DNA of 14,769 nucleotides from Discostella pseudostelligera. Taxonomy: Eukaryota > Bacillariophyta > Thalassiosirophyceae > Thalassiosirales > Thalassiosiraceae. A model generated the notes under the pieces. That model was not told the origin of the DNA and did not search any database. It saw only the letters and a list, made by a program, of their open reading frames with translations. A program made the translations under genes and the position numbers. Of the stretch, positions 1-8,566 are shown piece after piece; positions within the stretch are counted from its first letter, which is position 1, and each line of letters starts with the position of its first letter. The stretch lies in NCBI GenBank assembly GCA_036940085.1, contig JALLBK010000749.1, positions 1 through 14,769 on the forward strand, written 5' to 3'.

Positions 1-314
1 CTCCTATTGCTATTGGTATGGTCGAGGAGCGGCAGAGGCCGGCTGGCCGGCAGTGCTTAATGTCATTTCCGATTTCCGATGCCGATGGGATGGAAGCGGA
101 ATTGCGTCTGCGACGACGTTCTTTTCCGCCGGCATATGATGCAACGAATTCCACCGTAGAAATGTACCGAAATCATCTGCGGAGGACATCCACATGACGT
201 GACACATCCACATCAAGCAACAACTTCAACCTTCCATGACTACGACAACAGCAACAGTAATTATTACCATACTCCTAACTGCTAGGTACCGGCAACCGGC
301 AACCCCATACCATC
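1..314. other. Left-edge intergenic region upstream of the J-domain gene
   Basis: No convincing gene is seen. A 68-codon antisense frame at 10-216 is Met/His/Arg-rich and has no recognisable domain, so I do not call it. The stretch has a short GC-rich direct repeat (GGCCGGC twice, 37-43 and 45-51) and a TGACGTGA box at 195-202, 113 nt before the ATG at 315. The same 8-mer occurs at 12406-12413. It is probably promoter and 5' UTR of the J-domain gene. Confidence 0.4.
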
Positions 315-1043
315 ATGAGCTCCCGTACTACGAGCGCCATCCGATCTCATAAGGCGAGGGAGAACCTTGTTCGTCTACTTTTTAAGGCACAAGATCCTCT
401 CACTGTCACTGGCAGACCAGGTTCGGTTGCGCACAGTCATCGCCGTCATAGTCAAGGGTGGGAGGCAGCATCCGCATCAAACACCGACAGACGACACTCT
501 TACTCTCAACTTCGCGCATCATATCTAGAAAAGGTGCATGCGATGCATCCAGACAAAGTGGGGGCTATTCATCATGATGGACTTCCATCGAAAGATATGC
601 ATACGCAATTCATCGAATTGAAAAATGCATGGGAAGAATACCACGCATCGGTTCGTATTGCTCAACGCCGGTGCGATGATAACAGTAGCGGAAATAAGAA
701 CAATAATTCAGAAGACAATGATTGGGAAGAGGAAGAAAATTTCACAATGTTTGGAGTTGGTTGTTCCTTCGCGGATAGTCCCGAAGAGCGTGATTTAAGG
801 TTCGAGATCACAGAACAAGCATGTCGAGGGTGGTTTCCATCGGGATCGATATCATATCCGGGAAGCGACAATCAGAAAAGCAATTCAAGTCTTTCACAAA
901 AATCTTCCGTACAACCACTTAGATTGAGTGACAATGATATGTTTGTACCTGATGAGCGGCCGATGACCAATGCGGAAGGTTCACAGAAAAAACATCTCGT
1001 CCAAAATGCGGAAAAAATCATAAGGAAGAGGTATACGAGATGA
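315..1043 (+). CDS. J-domain (DnaJ-like) protein with conserved FGVGCSF motif
   Basis: A 242-residue protein with a divergent J domain at about residues 61-112. The HPDK signature (78-81) follows the helix LRASYLEKVHA, and a second helix is FIELKNAWEEYHAS. J domains stimulate the ATPase of Hsp70, so a co-chaperone role follows from the family. After an Asn/Glu-rich linker comes FGVGCSFADSPEERDL (about 146-161) and then ACRGWFPSG (about 169-177). I recall this block from J-domain proteins of plants and algae. There is no Gly/Phe region or zinc-finger domain, so it is not a canonical DnaJ/DNAJA. The N-terminus is basic and nearly free of acidic residues (Arg/Lys/Ser-rich, 1-24), compatible with mitochondrial import, but this is inference. 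The ATG at 315 is the first in frame. The helix I region is short, so an unrecognised upstream exon is possible. Confidence 0.8.
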   Translation: MSSRTTSAIRSHKARENLVRLLFKAQDPLTVTGRPGSVAHSHRRHSQGWEAASASNTDRRHSYSQLRASYLEKVHAMHPDKVGAIHHDGLPSKDMHTQFIELKNAWEEYHASVRIAQRRCDDNSSGNKNNNSEDNDWEEEENFTMFGVGCSFADSPEERDLRFEITEQACRGWFPSGSISYPGSDNQKSNSSLSQKSSVQPLRLSDNDMFVPDERPMTNAEGSQKKHLVQNAEKIIRKRYTR

Positions 1044-1068
1044 GAAAACAACGACAGAAATATATACA

Positions 1069-2031
1069 CTACGTTTCCTCAGTACTCCGTTGAATTGCCA
1101 TCGGAAGTCCCACCCATTCATCATCATCCTCAATGTCACCTGACAACGATGCGTCGCTTGATCCCCATACAGCACCAATCTCACCCATCTGTATGTTTGC
1201 ATTCGCCTCCGCTCCACGTCCAAAAATGCATACTTTTACAGTCTCACAAAGATTTCTTCCAAACAATGCAATCGACCCCAATGTTCCCATTATTGCCGAT
1301 CCGATGTCGGGCGCTGCGGTGTCTCTCCCCGAACCCTCGGGCACGACGACATACCCCGGTTGACTCCGTATCATCGCCAGTCTTTCTGACATCTCACACT
1401 CACGTAGATATGACTCGGACGGAAATAGGAATTTGAACACTCCATAATATTGTAGTGTGCCTACCAGTATGCCCGACAAATGTCCCAGGAAACTAATCTG
1501 TGGCATGATAAATTGCAACACCACAAGTAATGCCCATGGATACATCTTCGATGATACCTGCATGATGCCAAAGACACTCCGTGTTCTATTAGGACTCAGA
1601 TTAGATTCCATTACCGATAATTGGAATATAACACCGCTAAACCCTAGACTATGTTGGAGCATCATTCGGTTGTACCCGATGACCACCAATAATAACCATG
1701 CAATCACTATGTAGATTGCCGATGTCAATATGATACCCCAAAGGATTGTTATTCCCATCATGAATGTTCCAAGATGTTTCTTTTCGAGCATGCTACCAAT
1801 GGCCATAGTGGACATCATATTCATGCCAATGTGCATCAGGCTGCCATGGAATAAGGAACTTGTGACTATTCGATAGAATTCATGTTGGTGCAAGACATTC
1901 TGTGGACACATGGTGTAATTATGCAACGGTGGATCGAGGAGGAGTTGGTAGGCGTAGGTTAGAATGCATAGCCCCATGATACATCGCGTTGCGAGTGGGA
2001 TGCCGGCGAGGGTTTCTGCGGCTCGCGACAT
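1069..2031 (-). CDS. Rhomboid-family intramembrane serine protease (RHBDD1/RBL14-like)
   Basis: A 320-residue polytopic membrane protein with the rhomboid core. It has HIGMNMMS in the second membrane segment (H67, N71), the catalytic serine motif GFSG (S132), and the catalytic histidine in FLGHLSGILVG (H184). Hydrophobic segments lie at about 13-31, 57-80, 88-120, 127-141, 164-178 and 180-203. Rhomboids cleave transmembrane substrates inside the bilayer by a Ser-His dyad, and both residues are present, so the enzyme should be active. The spacing and the HLSGILVG block resemble the ER-type RHBDD1/RHBDL4 and plant RBL13-15 group. After the membrane core there is a cytosolic tail of about 115 residues ending in an acidic stretch and DEWVGLP. 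No UBA or zinc-finger domain is apparent. The stop is 25 nt from the stop of the convergent J-domain gene. The start ATG opens onto the E2F-like promoter shared with the next gene. Confidence 0.88.
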   Translation of the reverse strand: MSRAAETLAGIPLATRCIMGLCILTYAYQLLLDPPLHNYTMCPQNVLHQHEFYRIVTSSLFHGSLMHIGMNMMSTMAIGSMLEKKHLGTFMMGITILWGIILTSAIYIVIAWLLLVVIGYNRMMLQHSLGFSGVIFQLSVMESNLSPNRTRSVFGIMQVSSKMYPWALLVVLQFIMPQISFLGHLSGILVGTLQYYGVFKFLFPSESYLRECEMSERLAMIRSQPGYVVVPEGSGRDTAAPDIGSAIMGTLGSIALFGRNLCETVKVCIFGRGAEANANIQMGEIGAVWGSSDASLSGDIEDDDEWVGLPMAIQRSTEET

Positions 2032-2535
2032 GGTGCTTGGCTCTGGTACTCCTATCTATTAGTGGTAGTTAGTAATTCAGGTGATTGCGCTTGCAGTTGT
2101 TGCGCGGCAAGAGGCAAGAAGTGGAAGTGGGTAGCTTGCTTGTTTTGTGTTTTGTTGGGTGCGGGGGATGGATTCTTCCCGCCATTATTTTCTCCGCTTC
2201 ATTCTTCGCCAAATCTTCTTCCCGCCATTATTGTCGCCACAATATCTTCGCCAAATCTTCTTCCCGCCATTTGCCAATTCTTCCCGCCTGTTTCGCATGC
2301 TGGTGCTCGCTGGTGCCCGGACTGCGGAATTTCATTTCACTGGTTGATCGGCGCATATCACTATCATAATATCATGGGTTGGGCGTCGCCACCAATGCAT
2401 CTCTGATTGCCGCTGGCTCATGTAATACCGTCGATTGCATCATTTCATCTGTAACAGTTGACTGCATCAAGTTCTACGAGTTGAATTTCTCGTGCGCCTC
2501 CAACCCCTGCCGACGACGTCAACCTCAAACTCACA
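2032..2535. promoter_or_regulatory. Divergent promoter between rhomboid and multi-domain regulator genes
   Basis: This 504-nt stretch lies between two start codons on opposite strands. Overlapping frames here are low-complexity Phe/Ser/Pro shadows of the repeat and are not called. It carries four exact TTCCCGCC boxes at 2176-2183, 2219-2226, 2261-2268 and 2281-2288. This octamer matches the core recognised by E2F/DP factors in plants and animals. The boxes sit in a small minisatellite listed separately. No clear TATA box was seen near either start codon. E2F control is inferred from the motif only. Confidence 0.55.
2175..2288. repeat. Minisatellite of about 42-bp units carrying TTCCCGCC boxes
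   Basis: A 27-bp exact direct repeat occurs at 2203-2229 and 2245-2271 (period 42). The last 15 bases of a related unit at 2175-2189 match 2218-2232 exactly (period 43). Each unit ends in CTTCCCGCCATT. A fourth, isolated TTCCCGCC follows at 2281-2288. The interspersed CTTCGCCAAATCTT segment is repeated as well. Local duplication has therefore multiplied the E2F-like box, not merely random pyrimidine-rich sequence. Confidence 0.85.
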
Positions 2536-2754
2536 ATGGAGCATTTGTTCGCCGCGATCGATCAGCGCGAGGGTAAGACACCCATGCCCATGCCCATGAC
2601 AGGTGCGGCGGCGGCATCATCTTCATCTTCGAGATCATCATCGACTTTCAATTACGAGTACATGAACAATTTGCCGTCCAATATTTATCTCGACCATCGA
2701 ATTCACGACGAGCGGCATCCTCCACACTCGTCATCAACTTTTACGGGTTCGGAC

Positions 2755-2794
<40 letters not shown>

Positions 2795-5769
2795 CAACAA
2801 CAAGTGCAAGTGGTGGCGATAATGGCAGAGGCATCACATGGCAAGAAATGTTCCAACAACTCAAAGACTTCCACGAGCTCAAACATCGTAAAATCCCACC
2901 CCGATTGGCCCTATGGATGAATGCACAACGTCGCAAGTACAAAATGTACGGCATTGGAATGAAGCAACCCGTTGGAATCATCACGAACCGTATCCGACAG
3001 CTTAATTCTATTGGGTTTGAATGGGATGTCGTGTCGAATGAATGTGTCCAACCACCATTGCCGCCGCCACCACCGCCACCTTCATCGCAATGGCAAGGGG
3101 AAAGCCTGCTCAATCGTCATAGCAACAATGGAATGATGCATCTATCTACTACTACCCATTCCACGAGTATAAAAACAAAATGGACAGAGCAAGAGGATGA
3201 TAGAGTCCTTCGATTGCAAATGCAATGGGGGAATCAATGGAAGAAAATTGCGACTGAGTTACGTACTGGTCGGACCGTTAATGACATAAAGAATCGATGG
3301 TTGACACTGGATAGATCGAGGAGGAGACAGTTGAACATGGATTTTGAGTCGACTGATAACGAAGCTGGACGATGTATGGAGATGGATGCCATGTCTGATG
3401 ATGAAGTAGCGCCTGAAGAAGAAGAAGAAGAAGAAGAAGAAGAAGAAGAAGAAGAAGAAGAAGAAGAAGACGACGACAATGACAATGCTGTCGAACAGAA
3501 CAATGATAATGACTTAGACGAGGTTGTGCCAAGGTCCGAATTCATCGTCGATCGGGAACGAACAGATCACGTAGAGAGAATAGTACGGGATGCATTGGAA
3601 AAGGAACGACGACCGCGCAGAGCATTGAAATCTACCGCCGTCGCGGCTCCCAAGAAGTCATCGAAGAGGATTCGTAAACCATCGCGGAGGGTACAAGAAT
3701 CGTACCTTACCATTGAGTCGAACAGTAGTTCCTCGTGTAACAACTCGAAAGGTGAAGAACATAGAATGCAACTCGATGATCTTGCCAGTGGGCATACTAG
3801 TAGTAGGAATGGAAAATCGCCTCACCGAAAAAATAATCCTCAAGGCTCGCATAATTCCGAGGCCGTCAGTAGGAGCACGAAGGAGCAGTTTCCAGAAATC
3901 TTATTCCGCATGGTCAACACCTGCAGCGAGACTGAACCACAAATCATCGAATGGGTATCAGACGGTACTGCATTCCAAGTGAAGGACATCAACCTCCTCC
4001 CAGCTGTTCTCCGTCGATACTTTCGGCATAAAACTTATGTATCACTGAATCGAATGCTCCATATGTATGGATTTCAGAGGCAAACCTCGGGAAAGCAGTT
4101 TGTGGATGTGTTTCATCATCCGCATTTTACGCGGTGGAGTTCACGAGATTCACTCCTTGCATTTGTAACGAAGAGTGAAGAAGCATCGAAGCACGGCCAG
4201 GAATCGAGATCCAACAAAGATAACGGTGATGGCTCCTCCCATTGCCCAATGGGCAAAACTGCCTCGCTCAAGTCCTCGAAAGTTAAGCTTGGTAAAGGAT
4301 GTGGCAAGGGTTTCAGTACTGAATTGCCGAAGACTAACTTATCACGACATCATGTACAACCCGAAATTGATGTCGCTGACATGAGTGCACACACTCTGAC
4401 GCAAAATGATGTAATCTTGTCACTGAAAAGTCGCAAATACAAACAAGTCATGTTCGCCCAATTCAAGGAGCTGGGGCTGAAAGATGGGGCCGAAGATATT
4501 GCACTGGTGAGACTACGTTTTATTTCGATGCAATTACATTGCTGTCGTGTACATCTCACAAACTCTGACTTGCTCTATCAGCTCAAAAAGATTGCAGGAG
4601 AGATCCTGGATACGTTCAAGAGAGGCATGGGAGCGACTGGGCGCTTTTATCGAAAAGTCCGCGGAGCCCGACCAGCGAATGGACAGCCCCCGTACGAGTT
4701 GCAAAATGATACTGAAACTTTGTTTAGAATTACTTCCGACTTGAGAAGGCGCATGGAGTCTTCCAACTATTGGCTCGATATGGCACCGGAAACGCAAGGT
4801 CAAGAAGCGGACGGTTGTGGAATAACATCCGTCACTGATGAGGCAGATGTAAAAAGTGAAGGCAAACGCAAATCATCCGACGTTAGTGATTCCACACTCA
4901 ACCCTTGCATGTGTAAGAAGTCCAAATGCCTGAAGCTATATTGCGAGTGTTTCAACAAAGAGCAGTACTGCTCTGAGTGCTTTTGTGTTGACTGCAACAA
5001 CACGCCTCAACATGATGCAAAGCGAGCAAATGTAATTGCTGACATTAAGCAAAGGAACCCCGATGCATTCACGCACAAAATCAAGACCTCAACTGAATGC
5101 AAGTGCAAACGAACGGCATGTCTTAAAAAGTATTGCGATTGTTTTTTGTATGGAGTCTATTGTGGAGACACTTGCAAATGCAGCATGTGCGAGAACATCG
5201 AGCCGAAACAACGTGAACGTACTGAATCAGGATTGATCTTCGATGTACCCACTGAGAATGAACAAAGCAAAAGCATTCCTTTGTCGAGTACTACGTCGAA
5301 GCCGCGAAGTGCGACGATGAGACCAGCTCAAAAAGCTGATGTCGCTAGCACATTGAAATCGACAACTGTAACGCCACCGCCCAAGTGCCAACCATGTGAT
5401 GGCGACATCATTCTCTCCTTGAACAATGACGAATACAAAGAAATCATGTTCTCTAAATTTCGGACGATCGGCATTAGGATGGGAGCGGATGAGAACGCGA
5501 TGCTCGATTTGGTGAAAAATGAACTGCTCTCACTCTTCAAGCAGAAATTGGGTAAAGATGGAAGATTATTAAAGTCAGATCGTCATCGTCGTGACTTGTG
5601 GGTGGCCGACGATGACGAGGCACTGCTCAGTGAGTAATTATGATATGTTTGCACCATTTGGCTTGAATCAAGAACCTCATCATTTAACACCTGCTTCTCG
5701 CGCGCACCAGAAATCAAATGTGACCTGAGAAGGAGAAACGAGTCTTGTAAATATTGGTTAATCAAATAA
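2536..5769 (+). CDS. HA-Myb-HSF-CRC multi-domain DNA-binding regulator, three exons
   Basis: Proposed join: 2536-4506, 4582-5629, 5711-5769, about 1025 residues. Numbering below is for the unspliced 1033-residue frame. Domains in order: poly-Ala/Thr (75-89); HA domain (100-164, TWQEMFQQLKDF to IGFEWDV); Pro run (173-182); Myb/SANT (213-259; W216, W235, W255); poly-Glu (18 residues, from 294); HSF DNA-binding domain (about 450-545, with RRYFRHK and SLNRMLHMYGF); module A (624 to about 750); CRC with two CXC motifs (791-822 and 855-887) joined by RNPDAFTHKI; and module B (956 to the end). The LIN54-type DNA-contact tyrosines appear conserved in KLYCECF (Y802) and KKYCDCF (Y866). Modules A and B resemble each other and, loosely, the diatom DUF6824 family. 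It is likely a nuclear transcription regulator. The single-exon reading to 5637 would keep a 25-residue insert in A and truncate B. The ATG at 2536 is the first in frame. Confidence 0.85.
2758..2802 (+). repeat. (GCA)10(ACA)5 trinucleotide tract in coding sequence
   Basis: Ten exact GCA codons (2758-2787) run into five ACA codons (2788-2802), giving Ala10-Thr5 in the disordered N-terminus of the regulator. As pure codon repeats they should be prone to slippage and length variation. Confidence 0.95.
3415..3468 (+). repeat. (GAA)18 trinucleotide microsatellite encoding poly-Glu
   Basis: Eighteen uninterrupted GAA codons are followed by three GAC codons, in the linker between the Myb and HSF domains. 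Absence of GAG codons indicates recent expansion by slippage. Frames called on the opposite strand here are poly-Ser or poly-Leu shadows. Confidence 0.97.
4507..4581 (+). other. In-frame, stop-free 75-nt intron in regulator gene (phase 0)
   Basis: The donor is GTGAGA at 4507. The acceptor is CTCTATCAG ending at 4581. Branch-point candidates are CTCAC (4555-4559) and CTGAC (4565-4569). The length is exactly 25 codons with no stop, so an ORF caller reads through it. Removing it joins GAEDIAL to LKKIAGEIL, which aligns without a gap to GADENAMLDLVKNELL in module B. The 25 encoded residues have no counterpart in B. Confidence 0.85.
5630..5710 (+). other. Second intron (81 nt) and hidden last exon of regulator gene
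   Basis: The donor GTGAGT (5630) overlaps the apparent last codons. A branch-like TTTAAC and a pyrimidine-rich stretch precede the acceptor CACCAG ending at 5710. Splicing replaces the early TAA with an exon at 5711-5769 encoding CDLRRRNESCKYWLIK and TAA. That matches SDLRRRMESSNYWLDM in module A at the same relative position and in the correct frame. Confidence 0.88.
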
Positions 5770-5861
5770 TACTGCCGTGATGTGACGACGCGTTAGAGGC
5801 TCATCCATTCCTATGCGTACCATTTACAAATAGCATGTTTACATTAGAATAGGTTTCATTG

Positions 5862-8566
5862 TCACTTTCTTTTAGCATTGCGTTTCTGATCTTGCCGCAA
5901 TCTATTCAATCGCTTCTTAAGTTCCTGCAATCCAATGTTTTCGTGTTTTAGCAAATGCACATTGAATTGAAATTTACTCCTGAATTCTTTGTTGCAGCCT
6001 ACAATCGGACAAATGCGAAATGACCATCCAAACTTGTCTTTTTTTCCTCGAACACATTTGCGTGCCAGGAAGGAAGATCGAAATAGATTTTTCCATTGAA
6101 GAAACTCCGTAGGGTTAGGGTTAGGAATACCAAAGTGATATTGATACAATTTTTCCCAGAGCACATTGCACTCTGCCAAACGCGTCCAAAGTTTGCAGAC
6201 AGGCTTCACAATATCATTGAAGTCCAGATAGGCGAAAATGAGATCTCTCAACACAGAAGTGGGATCGTAAAGTTCAAATTTTGTTTGGACGAGATGCAAT
6301 GGTTCAGGGGTAATGATATGGAGGTCCTTTTCTAAACTAATAATCTCTTGCTTCAACTGCTCAGTCCTCAACCGAAATGCCCTGTAGCCATCATGTTTTC
6401 TGATGTAGACACGAATATCAATCTCGTGCCTTAAATGGATTTGAATATTTCGTTTTGAGCGCGGGCAAATATAGGATAATTAAATTCCAGAAGGTGACAT
6501 AGTCTCACCTTCTCACGTGAGATTTGACATGATCAGGACGTCGATGGACATAATTGCATCCAACAATGCTGCAAGTTTCACCCTTGAAACGCTTTTCAGT
6601 TGCATATTTGTTTCCAAAGAGGTGCTTCCAGTCATAGCCATCGATAGTTGTAGCAAGTTGTTGCCGATCAGCCACGCTGCTAATTGAAAGGAACTCACGA
6701 AGGTACGGATTGATGGATGATGCTTCTGTTTTCAATGCCAGTTCCTCCTCAAATCGCGATTTTCTGTACCTCTTGAAATAAAGATTACTCCACAAAGTCG
6801 GGGCGGCAGCAACAGCCAGTGCCCACGATGTGCAACATTGCGACGCCCGCGTGAGTGAACGAAACCCAAGAAAGGAGAATACGATGATCAACATGTCTTC
6901 GCTCGCACTCGAAAATGGGCCAGCAACATCCTCATCAGCTACCGAGGACAGGATCGGTGGTTTAAGTGCGTATCGTGGCCTAACGCTGATGTGCTCATTT
7001 GATTCCGGATGGGAAACTAGTTGATTGAATCCTTCGCAGGGACCGAGCCTACCGTGCGCAGCTCTCAAGGAGAAGCAAGTAGGAAATGGGTACTCTTCAG
7101 CACTCTGCGAAGATTGTAGTGACCCGTTACTTAATACATCCTCGCCATCCTCACAGCAGAAGAAAGGTAAGATGCCAACTGCTTGCAGGGCAGAGATCAC
7201 GCTTTCTCTGACATCACGGGACATGCTTGGTAATATCCAATCTGACATTGACCCAAACCGTATCGACATACTATTGCAGAAGCGATTGTAGACACATTTT
7301 TCTCTCCTTAGCAGGGAAGAGCGTTGCTCAATCTGGTCCAAACTCGAGAATATGTCAAGACGTCGAACAAATATGTGAGAGACCGCCCTAAGCAGAATGG
7401 GTGTGTGTGAACATTTTTCGTGAGTGTCTAATGCCAGTTTCATCAATTTCGAAATGCCCAGCAACCTCGATGGATTTTCGTAGGCACGACACTCTGCTAC
7501 AATCTCGGCATAGAATCGTATGGACCAAGGCTCTCCGATCTCCAAGAGCGCATCTAGAATACATTTGTATCCTAAATCACTCAGTCCCAGTTCACGGATA
7601 GAATCCAATGCAGCCATTGCAGACAAACGTAATGATGGAGATCTGGGATGCTCGGTAATTCGACTCAGGAGTGTGGTTGTCAAGTTTTTCATGTTCAGTT
7701 GAAGTTTTTCGTCTTTGTTGGAGCTAGTACCCTCGCCCTCAATAATCGATTTTATCTCAGCAATATCGCGCGCAGCTATAATTTGGTACAAATCTCTACG
7801 CAAAACAGCAGCGGAAAGTGTCAATGTAGAAATCGGCATCTGCGACCTATTGAAGTCCTCATTCGGTACCTGTATATTCATCACAGCCTTCATTGATATT
7901 CCCATCATGGAGCAACTTTGTTGACGCTCCAAGTGAGTTTTNCTGTATATTCATCACAGCCTTCATTGATATTCCCATCATGGAGCAACTTTGTTGACGC
8001 TCCAAGTGAGTTTTCTTGGCTCGTTTACTTCGATCAGAATTGCTTAGAAATAGCTTTGGGATATCTTGTTCATCATCATCCGTATCAATTGTTGCTTCTG
8101 CATCATGCATTGCTTGTACCAGATCCACCGAGCGAATATTTTGTGGTAGCCTGCGACGTTGTCTTTTGTTTGACGCTGACTCATCACACGGACCCAGATT
8201 AATTTGGCCATTCGCTCGATTACTCTTGCTACTGCCACCGCCATATCGAGACGACAAGAACTGCAAATTCTCTACGTCCACGTCATCTATTGCGCGGAGC
8301 AGTGACACAAGTGCATCAACTATGGTATGTTTCAAGCATTCTTTAGGAGAACGATGATGTTGTTCCACCAGACCATCAACCCACCGCACCGTTTCGGCAA
8401 TAATCTTTCTTTTAGCATCTGCATTCGCTGTTGTTGTAATAGAAGACGGGAGATCGCACTGTCGGCGGCGGCGAAATGTATTCTTGATGTCGTGGCATAT
8501 CCGACGGGTGTACACCGTGACGTGATCATCATAATTGGGACTGTTGGGCGTGAGCGTCGCACTCAT
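5862..8566 (-). CDS. Double F-box / C2H2 zinc-finger protein (two exons; raw sequence frameshifted at an N)
   Basis: Proposed reading on the minus strand: 8566 to 7943, skip the N and duplicate copy (7942-7870), 7869 to 6509, intron 6508-6430, then 6429 to 5862; about 850 residues. The N-terminus (1-208) is basic and then acidic. Residues about 220-500 are Leu-rich and helical, perhaps ARM/HEAT-like, but not recognised. Module 1 has an F-box at about 531-575 (EDMLIIVFSFLGFRSL, then TLWSNLYFKRY), DWKHLF, and a finger C641-x4-C646-x12-H659-x3-H663. Module 2 has an F-box at about 717-761 (VLRDLIFAYLDFNDIV, then VLWEKLYQYHF), QWKNLF, and a finger C802-x4-C807-x12-H820-x3-H824. F-boxes bind Skp1 in SCF ubiquitin ligases, so a substrate-adaptor role is likely but unproven. 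The fourth ligand of finger 1, H663, lies just across the splice junction. The ATG at 8566 is the first in frame. Confidence 0.8.
6430..6508 (-). other. 79-nt intron within F-box/zinc-finger gene
   Basis: On the minus strand the donor is AAG|GTGAGA (first intron base 6508) and the acceptor is TTTAAG ending at 6430. Without splicing the frame ends at a TGA (6505-6507) right after HVKSHVRR. With splicing it continues as HEIDIRVYIRK into the 169-codon downstream frame. The first new residue is the His needed to complete the C2H2 finger. The donor matches the two introns of the neighbouring gene. Confidence 0.87.
7870..8014. repeat. 72-bp exact duplication flanking a single N (probable assembly artefact)
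   Basis: Positions 7870-7941 and 7943-8014 are identical over 72 bases and abut the only N in the window (7942) on both sides. The duplication adds 73 bases, which shifts the frame of the F-box gene. Removing one copy and the N restores one continuous frame across the junction (HLERQQSCSMMG then MNIQVPNEDF). This is what two contig ends with an unmerged overlap would look like. Confidence 0.9.

Noticed and set aside
10..216. 68-codon antisense frame at the left edge
   Set aside because: Biased Met/His/Arg composition and no motif; probably chance.
2062..2406. Overlapping frames in the promoter with repeated Phe-Pro-Pro and Ser-Arg-His peptides
   Set aside because: They are translations of the minisatellite in different phases, with no domain and no coding support.
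2573..2603. Possible tiny intron near the regulator start (GTAAGA to GACAG)
   Set aside because: About 30 nt is too short for a spliceosomal intron compared with the 75-81-nt introns found here, and the frame is open without it.
3234..3545. Antisense poly-Ser and poly-Leu frames over the GAA repeat
   Set aside because: Shadows of the trinucleotide repeat in the regulator coding sequence.
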